A DNA stretch of 12,399 bases, taken from assembly GCA_015179025.1 (NCBI GenBank), contig WHUX01000735.1:1-12399 (forward strand), given 5' to 3'. Both the position numbers and the translations under genes were made by a program. The notes under the pieces were generated by a model, which saw nothing but the letters and a program-made list of their open reading frames with translations, did not search any database and had not been told where the DNA came from. This stretch comes from Terfezia claveryi. Taxonomy: Eukaryota; Ascomycota; Pezizomycetes; Pezizales; Pezizaceae. Below, one piece after another: positions 1 through 8,084 of this stretch. Position 1 is the first letter of the stretch. Every line of letters begins with the position of its first letter.

Positions 1-960
1 ATAAATGGCATAACAGTATACTCGAATAGTCCCTTTTTTGTTTTGAATGCTATCTTCCACTCATCTCCTGGTTCAATTCTGATAAGGTTATACCCATTTT
101 TAAGGTCCAATATATGAACCATTTACCTCCACAAGTTTTATTGAGTAACTCAGAGATAAGAGGGAGCGGGTATTTGTTTGGGATTGTAAGATGGTTGAGG
201 GCTCGATAATCAACACAGAGCCTTAAGGATCCATCTTTCTTTTGAACAAAGAATAGGAGCACTAGCGGAGGAGCGTGAGTATCGAACTTTCATTGTAGGC
301 AGATTTTCATTAAGGTACTTCTGGAGAGCTTCATCTTCTTCCCATGTAGTCTTATAGATAGCCCCGAATGGTATCTTTACATTTGGGTTTTGGAAAGGGA
401 TTTCATAGTCCTATGGCTTGTTTCAGGGAGTTTAGCTACCTGTTCTGCAGTAAAGCAATGTACGTAATGAGAGTATCGTTCACTTGCGTTAATAATAAGC
501 ACAATTTCGCCATCCTCTAGTGGCTCTTCAACTTCAAGAACAGAACAGTAGGAATCATCTAACAGAACACAGAATAATCAAACCTAGAAATCTATCTTAG
601 GCACCTGTCCTGAATATCCACTAAAAATCCCATTCTCTGTTAACTAAGATAAACCCAAAATAACATTCTTCTTCCCAATATCTAAAACTTTGGCATCCAT
701 TCTGAACTTATCCAAAAAACAAGAGGAGGAATCCAACATATTAAACCTAATTAACCACGTATTTCCTCTAGGAATTCGGGATCCATCTCCATGTCTAACT
801 TAACTTCCCTGGCTCTTTTCCAAATTCTCAACTTAACTACCAACCTTTTTCCAATGACTGGAGCACTAGCTCCAAAGTCTACCACTGCTTCAATATCAGC
901 AAAAAAAAATTTACATAAGGATGCATGATATCTTCATATGTGTCAGGTCACTTCCCATTA
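1..960 (-). pseudogene. Ty3/gypsy pol remnant: protease and N-terminal reverse transcriptase, cut by window edge
   Basis: Read on the minus strand, this is the protease followed by the first half of a reverse transcriptase from a decayed retrotransposon. The protease active site reads D-F-G-A-S (codons 865-879), where families normally have D-S/T-G-A. A second protease signature, V-I-L-G-L-S, lies at about 647-664. Next come a spacer, the RT entry segment ending E-N-L, and an open frame (262-50) with the RT motifs [16 protein letters not shown]. After a frameshift, RT domain A reads [12 protein letters not shown] (catalytic Asp codon 105-107), then E-P-G-D-E-W up to the window edge. The frame changes several times and has stops, so it is dead. 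It is clearly a different family from the plus-strand element at 5634-11908. The matching gag is probably the minus-strand block at 3113-3800. The family call is firm; the exact right boundary is not. Confidence 0.85.
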
Positions 961-971
961 TTTAGGTGGTT

Positions 972-1095
972 GTATCCTGTGCTTCCTGTCAGCCCAGTTT
1001 GCATCCGGTGCTTCTTGTACCTTCTGTAGTGAGGTTGCGTCTCTGTCTTGAACATTGCATCTTCAGGTTGCATCTCGTGCTTCCTATTAGTAAGG
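972..1095. repeat. Degenerate short repeat of about 25-30 bp, roughly four copies
   Basis: Four imperfect copies of a T-rich motif resembling TTGCATC-x-GTGCTTCCT follow one another (near 972, 999, 1025 and 1060). Read on the minus strand, this stretch stays largely open and leads into the decayed protease, so it may be a repeated linker between gag and protease of the same remnant element. That link is inference. Confidence 0.4.
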
Positions 1096-1151
1096 CTATG
1101 TCCTCTACTATTCATATATTCATAGCCTCTATATATGTATGAGTTTATGGC

Positions 1152-1226
1152 ATTCGCAGCCTCTGACTATGTATGTATTTATACATATTTGGGGAGGCCA
1201 CAAATTATGAATTAAAGGCTGCGAAT
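1152..1226. repeat. 11-bp perfect inverted repeat with 53-bp AT-rich loop
   Basis: ATTCGCAGCCT at 1152-1162 is exactly reverse-complemented by AGGCTGCGAAT at 1216-1226. The loop is AT-rich and holds smaller palindromic steps of the ATGTAT/ATACAT type. It could be the remains of a hairpin element or a chance pairing in low-complexity DNA. I see no gene from about 1100 to 1635; the rest of that stretch is AT-rich without a recognisable feature. Confidence 0.4.
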
Positions 1227-1635
1227 ACACATATACTTAGGGCATGAAAACATGAATTCAATACATGATAAATCCCATGTTTAAATGTCCTACATCCAAC
1301 TATTTCCCCCTCCATACTAGATTGTTCACATAAGTAGAGGAGCTCCATTCAACACCATCTATAGACCAGGTTCTTAGACAACGCTATGCAGGTTCTAAGA
1401 CAGTACACGGAACAAGTTCTATGACACATTAAGGGCTAGGGATCTCTAAGCTAGACTAGCAAATCCCCTATTTCAAAAGTGTGGCCGCCTGAGACTTAGA
1501 GGTTTTTTCCTGTTATTCCTTCTTAAGGCCACCGTACCATCATAGGGAGCTTGTTACGATGCTGATTTGTAGTTTCGTGAATGCGGACATCGAGGTTGAT
1601 ATGGTCGTTGATATTGAAGGCTCAGTAGGCAGCTC

Positions 1636-2450
1636 TGCACGCGGATATCTAGGCTGGTTTGCTCACTAGATTCTAGGCTCATTTATACAGTGATTTCTAA
1701 GCTAATTTGCTCGATCAATTTCAGACTTATTTGCTCGCACAATTCCAGTCCCATTTGCTTGCTCGATTCTAGGCTCATTTGCTCGCTCGATTCCAGGCTC
1801 ATTTACTAGCTCATATCTAGGCTGATTTGCTCACTCAATTCCAGGCTGATTTGCTCGCTCAATTCCAGGTGATTTGCTCGCTCATATCCAGGCTGATTAG
1901 CTCGCTCGATTCCAGGCTGATTTGCTCGCTCATTCTAGGCTGATTTGCTCGCTCATATCCAGGCTGATTTGGTCGCTAGATTCCAGGCTCATTTGCTCAC
2001 TCATATCCAGGCTGATTTGCTCGCTCGATTCCAGGCTGATTTGCTTGCTCAATTCCAGGCTGATTTGCTTGCTCGATTCTAGGTGGATTCTGCTCATTTG
2101 ATTCTAGGCTCATTTGCTCACTTAATTCCAGTTGATTTGCTCGCTCGATTCCAGGCTGATTTGCTTGCTCAATTCCAGGCTGATTTGCTCGCTTGATTCT
2201 AGGCTCATTTACTTGCTCGATTCCAGGCTCATTTGCTTGCTGATTCCAGGCTGATTTGCTCGCTTTGCACGCTGATTTCTAGGTCGATTTGCACGGTGGT
2301 TTCCAGGCTGATTTGTATCGGTTATTCTAGGTCGATTTGCATAGGAGATTTCAGGCTGATTTGCATGCTGATTTCTAGGTCGATTTGCCCGGTGGATTCT
2401 GGGCTGATTTGCACAGTGATATGGCACTGATTTGGGCAATGATTTTGGTT
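1636..2450. repeat. 24-bp minisatellite, roughly 30 or more degenerate copies
   Basis: The basic unit is close to GCTGATTTGCTCGCTCGATT plus CCAG (24 bp). It alternates GCTGATT/GCTCATT at the start and CGATTCCAG/CAATTCCAG/CATATCCAG at the end. From about 2265 onward, a variant with GCACGGTG or GCATGCTG replaces the GCTCGCTC core, so the array has at least two sub-blocks. Because 24 is a multiple of three, short frames stay open on both strands (for example 2233-2430 plus and 2209-2439 minus) and would encode 8-residue repeats such as R-A-N-Q-P-G-I. These are a consequence of the period, not evidence of a gene. The array sits between the two halves of the minus-strand retroelement remnant. Confidence 0.9.
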
Positions 2451-2609
2451 TTACGCATGTTTAGCTAGCTAGTTTTAAGATATTATTAGAATCAATTATA
2501 TTTTTGGAAATACATAGAATGCAGGTATCAAGCACGATCGCAAGGCCGCCTATACTAGCCGACTATTTGCGTCAGATGGTGAACTTAAACATAGGAGATT
2601 TTGCATGTG

Positions 2610-2800
2610 TCAGGAAGAACAATACTTCATGTGCGTATAATATAATAGGTGCGTGTCATGAAATATGGATTTAAATTAGCTGCGCAGTATAAGTATTATA
2701 AGATAGGTATACATCAGGAAATATGGATTAAAATTAGTTGCATAGGGAAAGTATTATAAAATAATTGTGTGTCAGAAATATTAATTTAAATGATTTGCGT
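2610..2800. repeat. AT-rich degenerate tandem repeat, unit about 55-65 bp, about three copies
   Basis: A block of the form CAGGAAATATGGATTAAAATT, then a TGC-rich spacer and AGTATTATAA, recurs near 2655, 2712 and 2770 with growing divergence. It may be decayed LTR or satellite material. From 2450 to 3110 I see no gene I can support; only a faint minus-strand coding-like stretch (about 2900-2960) is noticeable. Confidence 0.45.
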
Positions 2801-3112
2801 CAGGACGGAGCGCATAGCTATAGTTAGCTTCTGAATCTCGAGTTTTATAAAAGAGCTTCATGTGCTTCCGAAGTACTTGACGCAAACTTTTTTTTTGCTG
2901 ATGAACCTCTTCTCCAGCAATAAAAATTCGAACCATCAAAAAAGGAGAGTGTCTGGAAGTACGTCCATGGTAGGTGATGTACTCCTTACTCGTTTCCCGA
3001 CTGTTCTTCTCCTTCAGAGCCCAGCTCTGTAATCCTTAGTTGTCCCTTATCCGTTCGTGCTTTCTTATTGCAGGTACTAGTGCCTGACTAGTAGTGTGTG
3101 GTGGTAGAGGCA

Positions 3113-3800
3113 TTAACTAGCAGGGGGTTTTAGCAGTTCTTTAGCTTCTGCACTCATAATATTTATGAGTGCTTCTTCACAGTAGTGCATCTCCCTTTTT
3201 TTATTGTTTGTTGAAGATAGGACTTGGGAGGCATTCTATTCTTGCTGAGCCTGTAGTAGTTGTAGTAGAGTTTCTTCCTGGAAACTGTACTCAATCATCG
3301 AATGTTCATTTCTTTGATACTGGTTGAGATAGAGCAGTATGGTAGTTATGACTCTGGAACTCAGTATTAATGATATCTATTTTGATGAATTTTTATCTCC
3401 ATTGATGAGGAAAAGTGCGGAGGTTTTCGTAATGGACCATTGATTTGCGGAGGTCATGAGGAAGGTTGGAGATGATAATGTTAATGACTTGCATCTCAGA
3501 TAATTTGGCATAATTGTTGAGCTATCTACCTCTGTTAGGTAGTCTAAAACAGAACCAGTCTTTTTTAGTCCTGCCAAATTCATGGTATGCTAGGTTTGCC
3601 TGTAGTAATCCCATAAATATAGTTCCATGGCTTCCTTAACTTCCTTCCAAGTATGATACTTAACTGGTTAGCCTTCCACCAATTTAATACCTTTCTATCC
3701 ATTAACAACCCAACATATATTAGCTTCTGGTTTTCGTTTCGAGTAAGGGTAATAAGAAAGTAATCATCCATTTGAAGGATCCAGCATTCGAGATATGTTT
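3113..3800 (-). pseudogene. Ty3/gypsy gag remnant
   Basis: Minus-strand frames joined by shifts give a retrotransposon Gag capsid-type region. The first part (about 3771-3580) reads W-I-L-Q-M-D-D-Y-F and then L-M-D-R-K-V-L-N-W-W-K, the usual Trp-Trp step of the retrotrans_gag domain. It continues through T-W-K-E-V-K-E-A-M-E-L-Y into M-N-L-A-G-L-K-K-T-G-S-V-L-D-Y-L (about 3583-3530), a standard Gag signature. A shifted frame near 3480-3400 reads N-L-P-H-D-L-R-K-S-M. A last open segment (about 3320-3113) is Gln-rich (E-E-T-L-L-Q-L-L-Q-A-Q-Q) and carries a single TAG that would be CAG before a C-to-T change. No CCHC knuckle was found. It lies in the right order and strand to be the gag of the pol remnant at 1-960, but about 2.1 kb of repeats separate them. 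Confidence 0.75.
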
Positions 3801-3959
3801 GGTCCCCCTTAAATTATTTGGAGTGGTGCTTTACCTACTATTTGCTTATCTTTGAATATCCCAAGTCCTACTGGAGGTAGTAGTGGAGAAGTAGGGTCTC
3901 TGGGTTATCGTTATTCGACTAGTGGTGGAGGAGGTAGTAGTATACATCCTGCTGCTTGC

Positions 3960-5090
3960 TTAAGTCTTTATGCTATATTCGCTAAAGGGTGTATAGGCTG
4001 AGGAGCCTATACTCGATGTTCTACCCTTTCAAGTCAGTCTTGAAAGTTAGTGAATTGTCCTTTCATACTACTAATTTACCCTTCGATACTAGTAAACCAT
4101 TGCTGGTATTAATCATTCTAGAAGTCAGCTTGTCCCTTAAGGTATCGGAGGTTATGGTGTATCGTCTAAAACTGTTAGGGGCGAGCTAGGTGATCAAGGC
4201 AATGTTGTTGGAATACAGGTATTTGGAGGGTTATTAGCGAAGTAAAGGCAAGATCACATAACTTAGGCCTAACTGCATATACGGGTGCGAGTTGAACTTA
4301 GAATTGGTCTTCCAACTTAGAACTTAGTACATTGCTCGGAGAGCCAAAAGCTAGATACAGGAAGTGGGCACATATATAGGAAGTAGGGTTCGTCAGGCCT
4401 CCAATCCATCGAATTGCAATATATCACCTAACCCATAACGATTCGCATACCCCCCACCCCTGTCTGCCTTGCGCTGTAATAGTACTTCCCTTTCCAAGAG
4501 GTCGTCCCAACTGACTAACTTCACCACACTGCTTATCAATAGAATTTTTGAAGTGAGTATATACATGAGAATGCATTCAGAGGTCACAGGCTTCCTTTCT
4601 CCAATACCCATCCATCCCAGATATATTACCCGCATCTGTATAGTTGATCAGGCCATAGCAGTTAGCAGCCATAATTAGGTATTGGGATATCTCCTGTTGA
4701 GGGTAGGTCTCTTACCTAAGCCGTAATATTACTCATCATCTCGAGGCAGCTGTCCTTAGCTGAATACAAGTCCTTCCGACCAGAGAAGACAAGTATTAGT
4801 AACAACTCAACTAACCATGGTAGCTAGGCACTGAACACGCAGGCAGATACCTCTATCCCATTTAAGGGTACCACAAGACCGGTGTGCCTACACATACATA
4901 CTATGGCCATTAAAAACTAAACTTCTCGCCAAAAAACCCACAGGGAAAAGGCGACAAATAGGACAGTAAAAGGTACCATGTCTTCATCTATTGATAAACT
5001 TGACATAGATCTAAACTTCAGACATATACTTTCCCAACTGTCCAACCAAACTTGCCTATGCAAGGGGGGTCTTGTTCATTTGTGCGCTCT
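3960..5090. other. No recognisable gene
   Basis: Only short open frames occur here, including overlapping ones on opposite strands at 4393-4635 and 4469-4678. None shows a domain signature, a repeat or a convincing start context. The stretch may hold the decayed 5' part and LTR of the minus-strand element whose gag ends near 3800, but I could not identify LTR ends. Confidence 0.4.
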
Positions 5091-5169
5091 TGGCACTCGT
5101 TCGAGTCTTCAGCGCTCGCAGCAATAGCTTGGGTCAAGGCGGGGGCCTTTGAGCTTCGAGGTCGAACAG

Positions 5170-5495
5170 GGTCTTTAACCAAGGTAGGGGTCTTTGACCA
5201 AGGCAGGAGTCTTCACCCAACATAGGGTCCTTCAACTAAAGCAGGGGTCTTTACCCAACATAGGGTCCTACAACCAAAGCGGGGTCTTCACTCAACATAG
5301 GTCCTTCAACCAAAGCGGGGGTCTTCACCCAATATAGGGTCCTTCAACTAAAGCGGGGTCTTCACCTAACATAGGGTCCTTCAACCAAAGCGGGGGTCTT
5401 CGCCCAAGGTGAGAGTCTTTGAGCTTTCGAGCTGAACGGGGTCTTGAGAGCTTTTGGAGCTCGAACGGGGTCTTGAGAGCTCGATAGCTCAGAAA
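5170..5495. repeat. Dimeric minisatellite, unit 36-38 bp (core 5224-5408)
   Basis: Five copies beginning AGGGTCCTTCAAC start at 5224, 5262, 5299, 5336 and 5372, giving spacings of 38, 37, 37 and 36 bp. Each unit is itself two related halves: AGGGTCCTTCAACCAAAGC, and a half reading GGGGTCTTCACCCAACAT. The left edge (5170-5223) consists of single half-units. The right edge (about 5409-5495) changes to two copies of a GAGCT-CGAACGGGGTCTTGA unit. Small indels in the G run keep it out of any constant reading frame. Confidence 0.88.
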
Positions 5496-5627
5496 AAATT
5501 TTGTTGCATTTGCGCCCAGCAAGGGCCTTGCTTCATAGACATTCTCTTAGCTGTATGCGAGCTTAGCTATCTCAGATATGCGTTTCTTCGACTTATCTGA
5601 GTTGTAGGCTCTATCAGACCGTACTAG

Positions 5628-5633
5628 GCTTCC
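5628..5633. repeat. Target-site duplication, left copy (GCTTCC)
   Basis: GCTTCC lies directly before the TGTCACA start of the 5' LTR and is repeated exactly at 11909-11914, directly after the 3' LTR. Only a 6-bp register makes both copies flush with the TG...CA ends. Confidence 0.9.
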
Positions 5634-5663
5634 TGTCACAACCGTCCTTTCCTAGTCGGGTTT

Positions 5664-5790
5664 GAGAGTCAGACGGGATTCCGTCCGACTCTCATTATTG
5701 TTGATTAATATCGTTGTTATCTCTGTTCCCGAGATAAGGGATCTCGGGAACCTTATTCCTTCCGGTGGCCTTGGCCAGCCAGGAAGGAAT
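5664..5790. repeat. Three consecutive hairpins in U3
   Basis: First, GAGAGTC-A-GACGG pairs across GATT with CCGTC-C-GACTCTC (5664-5693, one mismatch). Second, GTTCCCGAGAT pairs across AAGGG with ATCTCGGGAAC (5725-5751, 11 bp perfect). Third, ATTCCTTCC pairs with GGAAGGAAT (5755-5763 and 5782-5790), enclosing TGGCC-TT-GGCCA (5766-5777). They end just before the TATA box. They could be protein-binding palindromes in the promoter or structures in the 3' end of the transcript, where U3 is also present. Confidence 0.85.
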
Positions 5791-5794
5791 CCTG

Positions 5795-5802
5795 TATATA
5801 TA
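5795..5802 (+). promoter_or_regulatory. TATA box of the 5' LTR promoter
   Basis: TATATATA follows the U3 hairpins and precedes a candidate transcript start about 40 bp downstream, a usual spacing for fungal RNA polymerase II promoters. The same box is at 11524-11531 in the 3' LTR. Confidence 0.75.
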
Positions 5803-5822
5803 GCTTGCTCTCTCCGCCCTCT

Positions 5823-5843
5823 CGTTGGATCTCCATCCAACGT
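5823..5843 (+). promoter_or_regulatory. Stem-loop at presumed RNA 5' end; candidate self-primer
   Basis: CGTTGGAT (5823-5830) and ATCCAACG (5835-5842) form a perfect 8-bp inverted repeat across CTCC. The right arm plus one base, ATCCAACGT (5835-5843), is fully complementary to the sequence just after the LTR (6188-6196). The 3' LTR keeps a 7-bp version (11552-11558 with 11563-11569). An RNA starting near 5835 would offer its own 5' end as primer, as known for the Tf1/sushi elements. Confidence 0.6.
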
Positions 5844-6185
5844 CTTGTATACCCAATACAGGACCTTGCTTCCCCAGTGCTTGTCACCTCCTTGTGCACA
5901 TCCTTGTCTCGAACAAACAACTCTGCAGTACAGCTGCCTCCCTTGACACACGTGGCAACTACCTCCGTGTGTCTCGTGTCCCTTGCCCTCTGCCTCTCTC
6001 TGCCTCTTGCCTCTTGCCCTTGCCCCCGTCTCAGTCTTTCCCTGGTCACACACGTAGCGTTCCTACGTATGTCTTACCCTAGCCTTTCCCCCGATCACAC
6101 ACGTAGCCTCCTACGTGTGCAATTGCCCCTTGCCACTTCCCTGGCGTACCCCTTGGTCGCCTTGTCCCCCAGAGCCCTCGTTACA

Positions 6186-6196
6186 CTACGTTGGAT
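6186..6196 (+). promoter_or_regulatory. Primer-binding site, probably for self-priming
   Basis: Two bases after the LTR end, ACGTTGGAT (6188-6196) is the exact 9-base complement of 5835-5843 in R. A tRNA-type site would begin with TGG; the first TGG is at 6192, seven bases after the LTR end, and the bases after it do not resemble the complement of a tRNA T-arm. The self-priming reading is an inference from complementarity and position. Confidence 0.55.
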
Positions 6197-6220
6197 CTTC
6201 TCGACCAACTAGTACGCTGT

Positions 6221-7371
6221 ATGTCCGGAACCCCTCCACCTGCTGTCAGGTTTCAAACCTAGAGGAACTCCCCTATACCCTCAGGACCGAACGAATTGAA
6301 TGCCTATCATCGAGAGATCATCGACATCTTCGAGGCCATGGATGCCATCGGGGCTGAACTCGGCAATAGCTTGGCCGTGGCTGAACGAAAACTGAGATCC
6401 GCAATGAAGAAATACAGTACTCCAAAATGACCTTGACAATGCCACCATTGCTCTGGCCAATGAGCGAACCACAATCCAGACCCTCAACCGCGCTATGGCC
6501 ACTATGTCGGCAACCCCACCCTCCGCACCAACCACCAAAACCGAAAGTATTCCAACCCCCCCAAATTCAATGGGGATAGGGCTCGCCTCCGAGCTTAGAA
6601 GAACTCGGTAAACCTCAAACTCAATGGGGACTCAGCCAGATTCCTATCCGAGCAACATCGATTGGCTTATGTCTTGCCCTGCTGGAGGGTAAGGCAGTAG
6701 ATCAAATCCAGCATATGTCCTCGAGACTGGGATTAAGCTGGACGGCATCCTGGCACTCTTCGCTATTCTAGACAGGGCTTTTGGGGACCCCAATGCCGTG
6801 GGCATGGCTAGCCGAGCCCTCCGAGCCCTGAAACAACGTAATTCGGATCTGTCCACATATGTGGCAGAGTTCTCCAGGCTGGCAGCAGAAGTATTGTGGA
6901 ATGACCAGTCAAAGCTCAAGCAGTTCCAGGAGGGACTGAATGATGAACTTCAACAGGCCATGGTCACCCTCCCAGAGACCAAGAGTCTCGACGAATTAAT
7001 CGACCAGGCATCCAGGGTAGAACAACGGATGGCTAGGTTGAGACACTGCCTAATCTTCTGCCTTGCCACCCGCTCACCTCAGAACCACAGCAACACCAAC
7101 TACAGCAAACCAACAACAGAACGACCCCAAGCCTGCCCAAGTCCCGGCCTCGGCCAACAAACCGCGCACCCGTCTCTCGTAGCAGGTGGTGCTGCACTAT
7201 GGACCTATCCCAGGTAGGCCACGGTTAACCCAGGAGGAGAGAGATCGCCACCGGAATAATGGGCTATGCATAGCCTGTGGGAAGGCCGACTACTTCATTG
7301 CGGCTTGCCCCCTTCGAAAGAATCGCTCCCTGGCCATACATGCGGTGTCCGAGACCCCAGAGGAGTCGTGA
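6221..7371 (+). pseudogene. gag: gag of the chromovirus (capsid and degraded zinc knuckle)
   Basis: Gag would form the virus-like particle and bind the element RNA. The first ATG after the leader (6221) opens M-S-G-T-P-P-P; the frame meets TAG at 6260-6262 but goes on sensibly (N-E-L-N-A-Y-H-R-E-I-I-D-I-F-E) to about 6410. After shifts follow a coiled-coil-like stretch (A-N-E-R-T-T-I-Q-T-L-N-R-A-M, about 6440-6510), L-A-L-L-E-G-K-A-V-D-Q-I-Q-H (about 6670-6715), and a long clean capsid part (6723-7035: I-L-D-R-A-F-G-D-P-N, then S-T-Y-V-A-E-F-S-R-L-A-A-E). The last frame (7186-7371) carries a knuckle C-X2-C-X4-Y-X4-C (7267-7308) in which the zinc-binding His is Tyr (codon TAC, 7291-7293). At least four shifts and the TAG make it non-functional. 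Assignment to retrotransposon Gag is firm; exact ends are less so. Confidence 0.85.
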
Positions 7372-7436
7372 AAAGCGGAGTCCCTTGCCTAGTTGCTGAC
7401 ACTAGCAAGGGACCTATCATGGGTCATTTATCTTTG

Positions 7437-7870
7437 TCTGCATTTTCTTTACCTGTATCTATGTCTGTTGATGAATCTTGCCTTGTTTGGCGAGCATTTT
7501 GTAGTACAATAACTATTAAATTCAATGGTAAAATAGTGGTAACATCAGCTTGAATAGATTGTGGTGCTTCGGGGATAGCCTTCATTGATCAGACCTTCGT
7601 CAGTAAAAAACTCCATACCAACCTCCAAGCTAAAGACCCCCCACCCTCTTGATATCATTGACGGCCGCCCTATCTCTTCTGGGGCTATTACCCATCTCGC
7701 GTATCTGCCCAGTGCTATTGGAGACCATTCGGAGGACCTCCCAATATTCGTGACCAAACTAAAATATCCAATTGTCCTTGGGATCCCCTGGCTCAGAATG
7801 CATGATGTGTCAGTCAGCTTCGGCTCTTACACCTTGCAATTTAACAGCCATTATTGCACAACAAACTGTG
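7437..7870 (+). pseudogene. Retroviral-type aspartic protease domain
   Basis: This part of pol would cut the Gag-Pol polyprotein. The first frame ends in F-N-G-K-I-V-V-T-S-A and meets TGA at 7551-7553, directly before I-D-C-G-A-S-G, whose catalytic Asp codon is 7557-7559. The motif is the D-S/T-G-A active-site loop with Cys in the variable position. The frame then shifts within the C-rich run near 7636-7650 into the frame open to 8367. The second protease signature, I-V-L-G-I-P-W-L, is at about 7771-7794, followed by V-S-V-S-F-G-S-Y-T-L-Q-F. One stop and one shift separate the two halves. Confidence 0.85.
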
Positions 7871-7994
7871 GAGGTCCAAAAAATCACTGTCACGGGGCTA
7901 TGTGCATTACCACCCCGATAATCTGCCCAACCAGGTGGTACACCAGCCCGCGCACATCAATACTACTCACTGCCCTGCTCCCCCTATTCCCCTC

Positions 7995-8036
7995 GTTCCC
8001 CCCGTTCCTCCCGTTCCTCCCGTTCCCCCGTTCCCC
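7995..8036 (+). repeat. 9-bp GTTCCTCCC repeat encoding a proline-rich linker
   Basis: GTTCC starts at 7995, 8004, 8013 and 8022, exactly 9 bp apart, then at 8030 after an 8-bp step. In one frame it gives V-P-P repeats; in the frame open through 7585-8367 it gives F-P-P/F-L-P. It lies in the spacer between protease and reverse transcriptase, where length changes are tolerated, and probably arose by slippage. Confidence 0.75.
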
Positions 8037-8084
8037 CTACTCCCCCTGTTCAACCTCCCCAAAGCCCCTGAATATTAGCTTTAT

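Larger units (their letters stand above)
5634..6185 (+). repeat. 5' LTR (552 bp)
   Basis: It runs from TGTCACA to GTTACA and matches 11363-11908 throughout. It carries three hairpins (5664-5790), a TATA box (5795-5802), a presumed transcript start with a small stem-loop (5823-5842), then a long CT-rich leader (about 5978-6040) and CACGTAG/CTACGTG palindromes (about 6048-6115). All 12 transition differences from the 3' LTR have A or T in this copy. The 85-135 codon frames inside it on both strands are shadows of the CT-rich, stop-poor sequence and recur in the 3' LTR; they are not genes. Confidence 0.95.

Noticed and set aside
1636..2450. Possible CRISPR array
   Set aside because: The units follow one another directly with no unique spacers, and the context is eukaryotic.
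4393..4678. Overlapping frames of 80 and 69 codons on opposite strands
   Set aside because: They are mutually antisense, have no recognisable motif, and their length is expected by chance.
5634..6185. Classic CpA-only RIP signature
   Set aside because: Direction fits deamination, but the contexts of the 12 transitions are spread over CpG, CpA and CpC.
6192..6210. tRNA-type primer-binding site starting TGG at 6192
   Set aside because: It lies seven bases from the LTR end, and the following bases do not look like the complement of a tRNA acceptor and T-arm. The 9-base self-complement fits better.
5652..6357. Open frames of 80-135 codons on both strands in the 5' LTR
   Set aside because: The same frames recur in the 3' LTR and arise from CT-rich, stop-poor sequence and palindromes. 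They have no domain signature.
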